Shown: positions 50,959-60,300, counted from the stretch's first letter. The stretch is DNA of 64,000 nt from Marinomonas ostreistagni (GCF_016461785.1 NZ_JAEMUH010000012.1:1-64000); one strand, 5' to 3'. Program-made: numbers and translations. Notes: generated from the letters alone by a model not told the origin.

Positions 50959-51509
50959 TACGCGTCGTCCTCGTCGTCAAAATTACGCTCTGGCAATAGA
51001 CGTTTACCAGTAAATAAATGCACCGCATCATCTAACCAGTCGCTTGATAGCTGAGCGATGAGTAGTGTGCTGGCGATGGCAATCATGACCCAGAAGTGGT
51101 GCATGTGTGGTGCCCATTCGCTTTGACGGCGGTAGTTAAATTCAAGTGCTTCTTCGAACTTGCCGATGCTCATTTTGCAAACGATCACCAAGAAGAAAAT
51201 CCCCAATGCAAACGAGAACATGTTGAACAAGCTACGTACGCGTGGTGACACTTTGTTATAAAGAATATCTACGTTGATATGGCCGCGGCGCTGTTGTGCG
51301 TAGGCACCGCCTAGTGCGGCAATGTAGCCAAACATAAACAACGATAAGTCATAAGCCCAAATAGTTGGCTTATTTAGGAAGTAGCGAGAAAATACTTCGA
51401 AAGCTACGACAAACGCCAAGGCTGGCATGACATAAGAAACAGATTTGCCGACGAATTCCACCACTCGGTGAACCACGGCGCAATATAGCCTCATCGCAGT
51501 CAATAACAT
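50958..51509 (-). CDS. dctQ: TRAP transporter small permease (DctQ)
   Basis: A 183-residue small membrane subunit with four predicted helices. The family pattern FSRYFLNKPTIWAYDLSLFMFGYIAALGGAYAQQRRGHINVD is present. It pairs with DctM. GAGGT precedes the ATG. An acidic tail (NFDDEDDA) ends the protein and its stop overlaps the dctM start. Confidence 0.92.
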   Translation of the reverse strand: MLLTAMRLYCAVVHRVVEFVGKSVSYVMPALAFVVAFEVFSRYFLNKPTIWAYDLSLFMFGYIAALGGAYAQQRRGHINVDILYNKVSPRVRSLFNMFSFALGIFFLVIVCKMSIGKFEEALEFNYRRQSEWAPHMHHFWVMIAIASTLLIAQLSSDWLDDAVHLFTGKRLLPERNFDDEDDA

Positions 51510-51531
51510 GGAAATGTACCTCGATTAGAAA

Positions 51532-51562
51532 CGAAAAAGGCGAGCGCATAAGCGCTCGCCTC
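51532..51562 (-). terminator. Hairpin between dctP and dctQ
   Basis: AGGCGAGCGC-ATA-AGCGCTCGCCT forms a stem of about 10 bp followed on the minus strand by TTTTTCG. Its place after the binding-protein gene fits partial termination, giving more binding protein than permease. Confidence 0.78.
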
Positions 51563-51577
51563 TAGAGGGAGTATCGA

Positions 51578-52603
51578 TTACTTCTGTTCAGCGCGAAGTA
51601 CGTCGATTAGACGCTTGCTGTACTCATCAGAGGCAGCGTATTCGTCCCATAGACCTGCACCTGCTGCAGCCCAAGCTTTTTTGTCTGCTTCAGATGGCTC
51701 TGGAGACCATTTCAGACCTTTCGCTTCCATTTCTGCAACGGCTTCAGATTCCCATTTCTTAGACTTAGTCAGCTGCTCTTCTGCGTGAGTTTTAGTCGCC
51801 GCACGAACTTCTTCTTTCTGTTCGTCAGTCAGCTTGTTCCAAGCGTTGCGGTTAACAACGATTGGCAGTACTTGTGCGCCTGCAAGAGGTAGACGGTACA
51901 TGTATTTCGCTACTTCAACGTGGTTACCGTCACGGTGGTCGATCATGTTAGAACCGATAGAACCGTCGATTACGCCAGTTGATAGAGACGTGTAGATCTC
52001 AGACCAAGCTAGAGAAACTGGAGAAGCGCCTAGGTTACGTAGGAACTTACCGTATGCGCCTGGCGCACGGATCTTCAAGCCTTTGAAATCTTCAACAGAG
52101 TTGATTGGCTCTTTTGTGATGATGTAAACCGGTGGTTGGATGTACGGGTCAAGCCATACTAGACCTTGTGAACCGTAAGCTTCTGTTAGGATTTCACCCC
52201 AGCCTTTGTCATAGAACAACTCATGTAGCTCGTCAGTGTCATCCGTACCACCTGGTAGACCGATTTCCACTACACCCGCTGGAAGTTCACCAGCATGCAT
52301 AGATTGGAATGGTGCGCCCATGGTTACTAGACCAGATTTTACTGCGCCAAGGATACCCGTTGTACCAACACCTTCACCAGAGTAAAGAACTTGTACTTTC
52401 ACTGCACCATCAGTGTTTGTTTCGATGTTCTTCGCTAGGTTTTCGTAGATTTCGCCGAAAGCGGTACCACGACCGTAAAGGTTTGCAAATCGCCAGTTTT
52501 GGTCAGCTGCGTGAGCGGAAGTTGCTACTGCGCCAGCGCCCAATGCGACAGCAAGAGAACTCGCAACTAACTGTTTTTTTACTTTTAGTAGTGTCTTTAA
52601 CAT
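51578..52603 (-). CDS. dctP: TRAP transporter solute-binding protein (DctP)
   Basis: A 341-residue periplasmic binding protein. The signal peptide is residues 1-33 (basic KVKKQL, hydrophobic LVASSLAVALGAGAV, cleavage after SAHA). SVEDFKGLKIRAPGAYGKFLRNLGASPV includes the conserved arginine that binds a carboxylate, so the ligand is probably an organic acid or amino acid. The ATG at 52603 has AAGAGGT upstream and removes a 12-residue extension. A LysR-type element lies 109 bp upstream. Confidence 0.93.
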   Translation of the reverse strand: MLKTLLKVKKQLVASSLAVALGAGAVATSAHAADQNWRFANLYGRGTAFGEIYENLAKNIETNTDGAVKVQVLYSGEGVGTTGILGAVKSGLVTMGAPFQSMHAGELPAGVVEIGLPGGTDDTDELHELFYDKGWGEILTEAYGSQGLVWLDPYIQPPVYIITKEPINSVEDFKGLKIRAPGAYGKFLRNLGASPVSLAWSEIYTSLSTGVIDGSIGSNMIDHRDGNHVEVAKYMYRLPLAGAQVLPIVVNRNAWNKLTDEQKEEVRAATKTHAEEQLTKSKKWESEAVAEMEAKGLKWSPEPSEADKKAWAAAGAGLWDEYAASDEYSKRLIDVLRAEQK

Positions 52604-52712
52604 GAGTAACCTCTTAATGAGAGTTGCTAATTTAGCCATGTCCTCCCCGACAATGGCGGCTTAATTCGATACTTTCAAAAAGCTTGCACAAATTAAACCG
52701 TGCAAAATCACC

Positions 52713-52738
52713 CTAAAGTTTTGTTTTGACCAAACAAT
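52713..52738. promoter_or_regulatory. LysR-type element before dctP
   Basis: CTAAAGTT-N5-TTGACCAAACAAT. The right part is within the inverted repeat TTGTTT-TGACC-AAACAA (52721-52737). It is 22 of 26 identical to the element before lysR. The remainder of the gap 52604-53030 holds only AT-rich sequence and the chemoreceptor terminator. Confidence 0.6.
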
Positions 52739-52973
52739 AGGCATGTTTTTAAAAGCCCTTATAAATCAGTCGTATAGTTATTCGTACAGCACACAAATGC
52801 TCCAAAATGGTGCTCCTGAACCCCTTATGCTTAACGACTAGTCCCCTAATCTAGTGGTTTGATAATTAAAGCATTTTCTAAATTATATTAGATGGAAGTT
52901 CGATTGAAATGCAGATGACATAAAATTGACATAATTTAGCACTAAAATGGTGCGTTTGTTTTCGTTTCGGCAT

Positions 52974-53009
52974 AAAAAAAGAGGAGCTTAGCTCCCCTTT
53001 CTTTTTTTT
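52974..53009 (-). terminator. Terminator of the chemoreceptor gene
   Basis: GGAGC-TTA-GCTCC stem with A7 on the left (a T7 tract on the minus strand), 22 bp past the chemoreceptor stop codon. Confidence 0.8.
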
Positions 53010-53030
53010 ACGATTCTAAAAAATGAATAT

Positions 53031-54917
53031 CTAATTTAGATCGAAATGCTGCATTTGCCCACTTAAGCTTGCAACATGCTGATTGATTTCTTTGCCAGAA
53101 GCATTGATATTTTGCGTTGCTTGGTAGTTGTGTTCGATGCTTTGAGCAATGTCATCCATGTCTTTTGCCATAGTTTGTGTGGTTAAAACGACTTCTTGAA
53201 TTGCTGAAGCAATGGTATGGGTTTGTTGTGCGGCAGCCATTGTTAACGTTTCCACTTCTTTTATGGTAGTTACGGCGCTTTCACCTTTTTCTCGTCCTGC
53301 TGCCACTTGCTGTAGACTGATCTGCATGGCCTGAATCACTTGTTGTGTTTCTTGCTGGATACCTTCAATTTTACCTGTGATATTCGTTGTTGCTTGAACA
53401 GTTTGTTCGGCAAGGGTGCGTACCTCATCGGCAACTACGGCAAATCCACGACCAGCCTCCCCTGCACGAGCAGCCTCAATCGCGGCATTCAGTGCGAGCA
53501 GGTTTGTTTGTTCAGCTACGCCGACGATCAGATCAATCACAGAGTCTATTTCTTTCGAGCGTTCGCCTAATTTGGCCACAATGCTGTGGGTATGTTCGAT
53601 GGAGCCAGCCACAGATTGAATCGAGTGAATCGCATCTCCGATGACTTGGGCACCAGTCTGTGCCGACTGGTGCGCATGGTTCGCTGCATCATTGACATGC
53701 TGAGTCATATTGCTTACGTCTGCCGCCGTTTGAGAGATCTCTTCTGTTGCTGTCGCCAAAGTGTTGCTTCGATCACGAATTTGCTCACTGCCAGACACAA
53801 TAGTCAGCGCATTGTCACTTAAATGGTCCGCCGTCTGTTCCAGTGCTCTATTACTTTGCTGAAGTTGCTCTACCAATTGGCTTAAGTTATCAGTCATCAC
53901 ATTTGATGTGATTAATATTTGATCGAGTTCGTCATGCTGGTTGAGCGACTGAGACTGATGACGTTTCAGCTTACCAGCGGCGACTTCTTGAAGGCGTTTT
54001 AAGATCAGCTGAATCTTACGGTTTAGAGTAAAGATAACGGTTGAGATTAACGCTCCAATTAGAAGTGTTAGCACAATGCTGCCAATAATTAGATCGCGAC
54101 GTGCTTCATTGGCTGTTGTATGTGCTTGGGATTGAGCGCTTTCTAAAAGAGGGCTTTTTAAGTACTCTGTTGTTTGACCAAGCGTTGCAGAGTTTTGTTC
54201 ACGTGCGGCATCCAAGCGTTGAGTTAATGATTTCAATGACATCGCTAATTCTGCGACGTGTTTACCAGCGTCTCGGTATGACTCAATCAGCGGATTAAAA
54301 TCATCGCCAAAGCCTATATCGTTTACTTGCTTCATTAAGCGATCAATACTGTCTTGCCATACTGTTAGGTTATCGGACGTTGAGTAGGCGAGAAAGTCTT
54401 TTTCTTTGGCTCGAACTTCTTTAAAGGTGGCGGCAAACTGAGCCAACATCGCTAGCTGCTGTTCTGCTTGGCTCGCTTTTTCATTTAATGTGAGCAGTGC
54501 ACCGCTTTGATTATCCGTACCTAACATTTGTACCGTGTTTAGAGACTGTTTGAGCCCAGAAAAGTACTCTGGAAGGCTGTTTGCTAGGGCTGCGATATTC
54601 TGTTTCGCTTGTGTGTCTAAGAAAGGGTTAGCTTGTGCTTCTTCAAGCACTGTTTGTTCTGCTAAGTGATCCAGCTCTTCGTACAAACTGTCCATTGTAG
54701 AAGCAGAAGGGCTTGCGGCATGACGCTCAAACTTAAGCAACGTAATTTCAAGATTACTCAAGTTAGCGTAACTGTCAGCGATTTTATTGGCTTTTAAGCC
54801 GGCTTGTTGCATTTGCTGAAAGTTGATGACGGCATAAAAGCCAAAGCCAGCAAACCCCAAGCAAACTAGAACTAAGGTGGCGATCAATTTTTGTCGCACA
54901 GAAAGTGATATCGACAC
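53031..54917 (-). CDS. Methyl-accepting chemotaxis protein
   Basis: A 628-residue chemoreceptor: first membrane helix near residues 10-30, a helical periplasmic sensor (about 30-275), a second helix ([21 protein letters not shown]), a HAMP domain and a cytoplasmic signalling domain with the tip [41 protein letters not shown], which contacts CheA/CheW. The GTG at 54917 has AGGAG six bases upstream and is preferred to the TTG at 54923. It lies between the TRAP operon and lysR, so its ligand may be the transported compound. Confidence 0.93.
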   Translation of the reverse strand: MSISLSVRQKLIATLVLVCLGFAGFGFYAVINFQQMQQAGLKANKIADSYANLSNLEITLLKFERHAASPSASTMDSLYEELDHLAEQTVLEEAQANPFLDTQAKQNIAALANSLPEYFSGLKQSLNTVQMLGTDNQSGALLTLNEKASQAEQQLAMLAQFAATFKEVRAKEKDFLAYSTSDNLTVWQDSIDRLMKQVNDIGFGDDFNPLIESYRDAGKHVAELAMSLKSLTQRLDAAREQNSATLGQTTEYLKSPLLESAQSQAHTTANEARRDLIIGSIVLTLLIGALISTVIFTLNRKIQLILKRLQEVAAGKLKRHQSQSLNQHDELDQILITSNVMTDNLSQLVEQLQQSNRALEQTADHLSDNALTIVSGSEQIRDRSNTLATATEEISQTAADVSNMTQHVNDAANHAHQSAQTGAQVIGDAIHSIQSVAGSIEHTHSIVAKLGERSKEIDSVIDLIVGVAEQTNLLALNAAIEAARAGEAGRGFAVVADEVRTLAEQTVQATTNITGKIEGIQQETQQVIQAMQISLQQVAAGREKGESAVTTIKEVETLTMAAAQQTHTIASAIQEVVLTTQTMAKDMDDIAQSIEHNYQATQNINASGKEINQHVASLSGQMQHFDLN

Positions 54918-54980
54918 GAACAACTCCTGAAATAGTGTAGTGCTATTAGCGTGAGGCTGAACTACTGACTCAGCGCGTCT

Positions 54981-55010
54981 TAAAAAAAAGCCCGAGCGGG
55001 TGCGCGGGCT
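54981..55010 (-). terminator. Minus-strand terminator-like hairpin without an obvious gene
   Basis: AGCCCG and CGGGCT arms with a GC-rich interior and, on the minus strand, a T8 tract. It lies upstream of the chemoreceptor gene; no credible minus-strand gene precedes it. It may end an unannotated short RNA or isolate the chemoreceptor promoter. The gap 54918-55294 otherwise holds the lysR promoter region. Confidence 0.6.
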
Positions 55011-55161
55011 AAAAAGTAAGTACGAAGATTCTCAATTAAAGAAGTGTGAAGACACTTCTATAGAGCCACTGGCAACGATCAATAAGGGTGATTTAATTCA
55101 TCTAAGCCAGTCATTCCACCTTAGAGAAGCTTGAGGTTGATTGAAACGCTCTTCTTTAAAT

Positions 55162-55187
55162 CTAAAGTTAGGCGTTGACCAAACAAT
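55162..55187. promoter_or_regulatory. LysR-type element before lysR
   Basis: CTAAAGTT-N5-TTGACCAAACAAT, 107 bp before the lysR start codon; 22 of 26 positions equal the element before dctP. TTGACCAAACAAT itself is identical in both. Confidence 0.6.
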
Positions 55188-55294
55188 GCACTTAGGCACA
55201 ATGGGTAGCTTCAGGAAGCTTAATATAGCCATGTCGTAAGGGTTGGTATCGGATATACTGGTCAAAACATCTGACGCTGCAGTTAGGAGGTGTG

Positions 55295-56245
55295 ATGAGT
55301 GCAAACAATTATTCGCTGGGCCAAGTTGGCGATTATGAGATCAAACAGCTAAAAGTATTTAAGACCGTGGTGGATTGTGGTGGCTTCTCAGCTGCTGAAA
55401 CCATGCTGAATATCGGGCGTTCGACCATTAGTTTGCATATCTCTAACCTGGAGTCTCGCCTGAATCTAACGTTGTGTAAGCGTGGCCGTGGAGGCTTTTC
55501 CCTGACTGAAGAAGGGGAAATTATCTACCGCATGACCGAGACCTTGTTGGAGTCATTGGACGCTTTTCGGATTACGGTCAACAACCTGAATGCCAGTTTA
55601 ACCGGGCGACTGCGTATTACCTTATCGGATTCGGTGAGCTTGGACTCTCGCTGTCGTATGCCTGAGCTGATTAGGCATTTCACCGATCGCGCTCCCGAAG
55701 TCACTTTGTATACTAATGTGGCGTCTATGGCCAAAATAGAACGCACCATTCTCAACGATGAAGCCGATGTGGGCTTTATCCCCTATCACCGTAAATTGGA
55801 TGGCTTAGAGTACATCCATCTATACAGTGACAACTGCTATATCTATGTTGCCAAAGATCACCCGATTGCCAAACTCAGTGAAACTGAGCAAGTAGCCGAA
55901 GTGGACAGCTACCCTGCTTCCCACGCGGGCTTGAAACCACACGAAGGCGTCAGTGAGCAGATTTCTAACATGAACTTGTCGGCGATTTCGTACTTCTACG
56001 ATACGCGTCTAGCCTTGATTTTATCTGGTCGCTACATCGGTTTCTTACCCGAAGAATACGCATCAGAGCACGTTGATCGAGGTGATATTGTCGCCGTGGC
56101 AACCAAACAGCGCCATTACACATTGGGCATGGCCGTTATCTACAAGAAAACCGCTCAGCCTAATAAGCCTCGAGAACTGTTCCTGCAGGTGTTACGCGAG
56201 CAGCTTGCTGTCGCCCATGACAAAGCTGAAGCTGCACCGTATTAA
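55295..56245 (+). CDS. LysR-family transcriptional regulator
   Basis: A 316-residue regulator with an N-terminal helix-turn-helix (LKVFKTVVDCGGFSAAETMLNIGRSTISLHISNLESRLNLTLCKRGRGGFSLTEEG) and a two-lobe effector-binding domain. The ATG follows AGGAGG; a GTG lies three bases earlier. It faces gabT convergently and lies beyond the chemoreceptor from the TRAP operon. Shared upstream elements suggest that it controls itself and dctPQM, perhaps also gabD. Confidence 0.9.
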   Translation: MSANNYSLGQVGDYEIKQLKVFKTVVDCGGFSAAETMLNIGRSTISLHISNLESRLNLTLCKRGRGGFSLTEEGEIIYRMTETLLESLDAFRITVNNLNASLTGRLRITLSDSVSLDSRCRMPELIRHFTDRAPEVTLYTNVASMAKIERTILNDEADVGFIPYHRKLDGLEYIHLYSDNCYIYVAKDHPIAKLSETEQVAEVDSYPASHAGLKPHEGVSEQISNMNLSAISYFYDTRLALILSGRYIGFLPEEYASEHVDRGDIVAVATKQRHYTLGMAVIYKKTAQPNKPRELFLQVLREQLAVAHDKAEAAPY

Positions 56246-56277
56246 AACCACGTCTGATTATTTTTGTTAAGCCCATT

Positions 56278-56308
56278 AAAAAAGCCCCCATCCATGAGGA
56301 TGAGGGCT
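56278..56308 (-). terminator. Terminator after gabT
   Basis: AGCCC(CC)ATCC-ATGA-GGATGAGGGCT hairpin with six A residues on its left, a T-run on the minus strand, 81 bp past the gabT stop. Confidence 0.82.
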
Positions 56309-56388
56309 CAAACAACAAGACAGACTTTCTGGAGGACTTGTCTTGTGAACGGAAGTCTTAGGTGGACTAGGCCGTTAAAACTGGAATC

Positions 56389-57666
56389 TTAAACAAGCTC
56401 TTTGAAGATGCGCTTGAAGATTTCCATACCTTCATCGATGATTTCCATTTCAATCGTCAATGCTGGTAGGAAGCGGATAACGTTACCGCGGATACCACAA
56501 GACAGTAGCACTAGACCGTTTTCTGCCGCTTTTGCAGATAGGTTTTTCGCTAGTTCTGGGTATGGCTTGCTTACGTCACCGTCGTGTACAAATTCAACCG
56601 CGATCATGGCACCAGCATTACGCACGTCGCCAATGATTTGTGGGTATTCAGCTTGCAGACCTTTTAGGTGCTCAACGAAACGCGCGCCAACTTGCTTAGC
56701 ACGTTCGCATAGGTTTTCTTCTTCGATAACGTCGAATACTGCAAGACCTGCTGCACAACCTACTGGAGAACCACCGTAAGTACCGCCTAGACCACCAGGG
56801 ATGGGTGCGTCCATGATCTCTGCTTTACCAACCACAGCTGCGATTGGGAAACCACCCGCGATACCTTTTGCTGCGGTCATAAGGTCAGCTTCGATACCAG
56901 CTTGCTCGTGGCAGAACATGGTACCGGTACGTGCGAAACCTGCTTGGATTTCGTCAGCGATCAATAGGATGCCGTGCTCGTCACATAGCTTACGTAGTTT
57001 CTGTAGGAAGCTTGCAGAAGCCATGTAGAAACCACCCTCACCTTGTACAGGCTCGATGATGATTGCCGCAACGCGAGATGGCTCGATGTCACAAGTGAAG
57101 CGCATTTGAAGGTCAGCAAGCGCTTGCTCTTCAGTGATACCTAGGTATTCATTTGGGTATGGCACGTGGAAAATGTCGCTTGGGAACGGACCAAAACCGA
57201 TCTTGTAAGGGTTTACTTTACCCGTTAGACCCATAGTCATGTTCGTACGACCGTGGAAGCCACCGTTGAATGCGATGATACCTGGACGGCCAGTGTAAGC
57301 ACGTGCGATTTTCACACAGTTCTCAACCGCTTCTGCACCTGTTGTGACGAAGATAGATTTCTTCGGCGTGTTACCAGGTGCCGCAGCGTTTAGTTTTTCC
57401 GCTAGTGCAACAGCAGACTCATAAGGGCTAACCATGACACAAGTGTGTGTGAAACGCTCAAGTTGTGCCTGTACAGCCGCTTTAACTTTTGGGTGGTTGT
57501 GGCCCGTGTTCACCACGGCAATACCTGCACCGAAGTCGATGTGACGGTTGCCTTCAACGTCCCAAATCTCAGCGTTCTGAGCACGGTCTACGTACACAGG
57601 AGCCATGTTACCTTGGCCACGTGCAATGGCGTTTACTTTGCGTTCTTGTAAGCTAGCGTTGTTCAT
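56389..57666 (-). CDS. gabT: 4-aminobutyrate aminotransferase
   Basis: A 425-residue class III PLP transaminase that converts GABA and 2-oxoglutarate to succinate semialdehyde and glutamate. It shows VTTGAEAVENCVKIARAYTGRPGIIAFNGGFHGRT, LLIADEIQAGFARTG and the PLP lysine in DLMTAAKGIAGGFPIAAV. The length equals E. coli GabT (426). The ATG at 57666 gives the usual MNNASLQERKVNAIARG start. It lies 87 bp downstream of gabD. Related omega-amino acids such as 5-aminovalerate may also be used. Confidence 0.92.
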   Translation of the reverse strand: MNNASLQERKVNAIARGQGNMAPVYVDRAQNAEIWDVEGNRHIDFGAGIAVVNTGHNHPKVKAAVQAQLERFTHTCVMVSPYESAVALAEKLNAAAPGNTPKKSIFVTTGAEAVENCVKIARAYTGRPGIIAFNGGFHGRTNMTMGLTGKVNPYKIGFGPFPSDIFHVPYPNEYLGITEEQALADLQMRFTCDIEPSRVAAIIIEPVQGEGGFYMASASFLQKLRKLCDEHGILLIADEIQAGFARTGTMFCHEQAGIEADLMTAAKGIAGGFPIAAVVGKAEIMDAPIPGGLGGTYGGSPVGCAAGLAVFDVIEEENLCERAKQVGARFVEHLKGLQAEYPQIIGDVRNAGAMIAVEFVHDGDVSKPYPELAKNLSAKAAENGLVLLSCGIRGNVIRFLPALTIEMEIIDEGMEIFKRIFKELV

Positions 57667-57753
57667 TTGTCTTGTTCTCTCTACATTAGAAAGCAGACAC
57701 ATCTTGCCGTACAACTGGCCTTTAGATGTGTCTTCTGTTGCGAAAAAGTCGGC

Positions 57754-59220
57754 TTAGTTAATGCCGCCCATGCATAGATATTTCACTTCCACGTACTCGT
57801 CGATACCGTACTTGGAACCTTCACGGCCACTGCCAGACTCTTTCACACCACCAAATGGCGCAACTTCGCTGGAAATAATGCCTTCGTTAATACCGACCAT
57901 GCCGTATTCCAAACCTTCAGAAACACGCCAGATACGACCGATATTTTGGGAATAGAAGTAAGATGCCAAACCAAATGGGGTATTGTTTGCCATCTCAACT
58001 GCTTCTTCTTCTGTGCTAAAGCGGAACAACGGAGCCACAGGACCAAAGATCTCACTAGAGAAGATCGTCATGTCTGGTGTCACACCCGTTAGGATCGTTG
58101 GCTCGAAGAATTGCTCGCCCGCTTGCTCTGCTTTCGCGCCACCAACCAATGCTTTCGCACCTTTGCTAACGGCATCGTTCACAAGCTCTTCAACCTTGTT
58201 AACCGCCGCTTTATTGATCAAAGGACCGATGTTTACGCCTTCAGTGAAACCGTTACCTGTTTTGAATTCGGCTACGCGCTTCGCCAGTTTCTCAGCAAAG
58301 GCATCGTAAACGCCGTCTTGTACAAGGATACGGTTCGCACAAACACATGTTTGGCCTGCGTTGCGGTATTTTGATGCGATAGCGCCTTCTACAGCGGCAT
58401 CAAGGTCTGCGTCGTCGAATACGATGAATGGTGCGTTACCGCCCAGCTCCATTGACGTACGTTTAACCGTTTGTGCACACTGAGATAGCAACAATTTGCC
58501 CACTGGCGTTGAACCAGTGAAGCTCAATTTACGCACGATTGGGTTGCCGGTTAGGACGCCACCAATTGACTTTGCATCAGTACCTACCACGACGTTTAGA
58601 ACACCTGCTGGGATGCCCGCTTGGTGCGCAAGTTCAGCCAGTGCAAGCGCACAAAGAGGTGTTTCTTCAGATGGCTTGATGACGATCGTACAGCCCGCAG
58701 CTAGCGCTGGACCTGCTTTACGAGTGATCATGGCAATTGGGAAGTTCCAAGGTGTGATCGCTGCAACAACGCCAACAGCTTGCTTAACCGTCAAAACGCG
58801 CTTGTCGTTTGCGAAAGTTGGGATCACATCTCCGTACAAACGGCGTGCTTCGTCAGCAAACCAGTCGATGAAAGACGCGCCGTACAGCACTTCGCCTTTC
58901 GCTTCAGCGAACGGTTTACCTTGCTCTAGAGTCATTAGCTTTGCTAGATCTTCTTGGTTATCAAGAATCAGCTGGTTCCACTTACGTAGAAGCGTTGCAC
59001 GCTCTTTCGCCGTTTTGCCTTGCCAAGCTTTTTGTGCCGCATTCGCCGCTTCGACAGCACGAGTTGTTTCGTCCGCTGCGATATCAGCCACGTCAACAAT
59101 GTGCTCACCTGTTGCAGGGTTGATCACCGCGAACGTTTTACCAGAATCAGCCGCTACCCACTCACCGTTTACGTACGATTGGTTTTTCAGTAGGTTTGGT
59201 TGAGCTAATGTTACTTGCAT
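57754..59220 (-). CDS. gabD: NAD(P)-dependent succinate-semialdehyde dehydrogenase
   Basis: A 488-residue aldehyde dehydrogenase oxidising succinate semialdehyde to succinate. The cofactor segment is ITPWNFPIAMITRKAGPALAAGCTIVIKPSE, the general-base glutamate is in MELGGNAPFIVF and the catalytic cysteine in NAGQTCVCANRILV. The ATG at 59220, with TGGAGT upstream, gives a GabD-like N-terminus and drops a 49-residue extension. It heads a gabD-gabT unit and is divergent from a GntR gene. Confidence 0.92.
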   Translation of the reverse strand: MQVTLAQPNLLKNQSYVNGEWVAADSGKTFAVINPATGEHIVDVADIAADETTRAVEAANAAQKAWQGKTAKERATLLRKWNQLILDNQEDLAKLMTLEQGKPFAEAKGEVLYGASFIDWFADEARRLYGDVIPTFANDKRVLTVKQAVGVVAAITPWNFPIAMITRKAGPALAAGCTIVIKPSEETPLCALALAELAHQAGIPAGVLNVVVGTDAKSIGGVLTGNPIVRKLSFTGSTPVGKLLLSQCAQTVKRTSMELGGNAPFIVFDDADLDAAVEGAIASKYRNAGQTCVCANRILVQDGVYDAFAEKLAKRVAEFKTGNGFTEGVNIGPLINKAAVNKVEELVNDAVSKGAKALVGGAKAEQAGEQFFEPTILTGVTPDMTIFSSEIFGPVAPLFRFSTEEEAVEMANNTPFGLASYFYSQNIGRIWRVSEGLEYGMVGINEGIISSEVAPFGGVKESGSGREGSKYGIDEYVEVKYLCMGGIN

Positions 59221-59327
59221 AATAACTCCAGACTCATAATGAGATGTCAGTGTTCGAACCTTTACAGTTCGTAATGGATTGATAGTAGGAGATCCACCTT
59301 GGTTGGAAAATGTGAAGCTATCAATGC

Positions 59328-59353
59328 TTTGTTTGGTGTTGTTCAAACTTTTA
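59328..59353. promoter_or_regulatory. Degenerate LysR-type element before gabD
   Basis: Its reverse complement, TAAAAGTT-N5-AACACCAAACAAA, keeps 15 of the 21 specified positions of the dctP/lysR element. It lies 107 bp upstream of the gabD start, the same distance as in the other two cases. Confidence 0.35.
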
Positions 59354-59491
59354 CACAGAATCTTCAAGGTTGGAGTTATCTAATCTGTATTTTGATATAC
59401 TGCCACGAATAATACTGTGCGATAGGTTGAGAGGGAGTAGCGGCCGGACAGCGTTATCGTATTGAGAGTTTAAATTAAGAGGTGAGTTAAG

Positions 59492-60166
59492 TTGGCCCAA
59501 AAGAGAGCTGTTGTTCGTCAAAGTTTACCCGATGTGATCGTTGCCGATTTGCGTAAACGTATTCTCTCTGGCGAGTTAGAAGAAGGCGCTCTGATTCGAC
59601 AGGAATTACTTGCTGAAGAATACGATGTATCACGCATGCCCATTCGTGAAGCTCTAAAACGTTTGGATGCAGAAGGTCTATTGGTGTTCAAAAATAACCG
59701 CGGCGCTACAGTAACCAAACACACCCTCGAAGAAATCGCAGAAATCTTCGATGTTCGAACCCTACTTGAAGTGGACTTGTTTGCCCGTGCCATTCCAGCA
59801 ATGACTGAAACACACTTCTCTGAATGTGAAGCCATACTTAAAGAAATGGATGATTCTTATAAAACGGGAAATGTCGCCGACTGGGGGCCATTAAATGCTG
59901 AGTATCATGGCAAATTGTACGAAGCGGCGGGCCGTCATTTAACAGAGCAGCTGTTAGAGCGTGTGACATTACAAGCAAACCGCTATGTGAGTATGCACAT
60001 CGGTAAGCTTGATAAGCGCGATAATGCAAGTCATGACCACCATTCATTGCTCAAACTGGCTCGCCAAGGTGATATTTTGGGTGCTACTGCGTTACTACGT
60101 ACGCATTTGGTGAATACTAAAAACCAAGTGATCGAACTGATCACGCAGACTCGCCAAAACGATTAA
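59492..60166 (+). CDS. GntR-family (FadR/FCD) transcriptional regulator
   Basis: A 224-residue regulator: N-terminal winged helix (DLRKRILSGELEEGALIRQELLAEEYDVSRMPIREALKRLDAEGLL) and an all-helical FCD domain with metal-type histidines (AEYHGKLYEAAGR, HHSLLKLARQGD). The start is TTG; AAGAGGTGAG is placed correctly before it and no in-frame ATG precedes the DNA-binding domain. Divergent from gabD and upstream of an aldehyde dehydrogenase gene, either of which it may control. Confidence 0.9.
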   Translation: MAQKRAVVRQSLPDVIVADLRKRILSGELEEGALIRQELLAEEYDVSRMPIREALKRLDAEGLLVFKNNRGATVTKHTLEEIAEIFDVRTLLEVDLFARAIPAMTETHFSECEAILKEMDDSYKTGNVADWGPLNAEYHGKLYEAAGRHLTEQLLERVTLQANRYVSMHIGKLDKRDNASHDHHSLLKLARQGDILGATALLRTHLVNTKNQVIELITQTRQND

Positions 60167-60191
60167 CCCGCTTTATTAATTTCTTACAAAT

Positions 60192-60222
60192 GAGCTTCTG
60201 AGACGGCCCGCGCTGAGAAGCT
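60192..60222 (+). terminator. Possible terminator after the GntR gene
   Basis: GAGCTTCT and AGAAGCTC arms (8 bp) enclose a GC-rich 15-nt loop and are followed by TTCTCCTTTCG. The T-content is modest, so termination is only probable. Confidence 0.45.
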
Positions 60223-60300
60223 CTTCTCCTTTCGATTTACTTGCCACCTGTACTGTGTGAATAAGGCTTGTCAGGCATGGCAAAATAGTGAACAATTTAA

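Noticed and set aside
55098..55304. 68-codon minus-strand ORF before lysR
   Set aside because: It starts at TTG without a ribosome site, overlaps the lysR start and promoter element, and shows no recognisable domain. The nearby terminator keeps a non-coding RNA possible, so it is discussed as a finding instead.
58496..59203. 235-codon plus-strand ORF opposite gabD
   Set aside because: It is long only because gabD codon usage avoids stops on the other strand; the encoded sequence has no family features and gabD is unambiguous.
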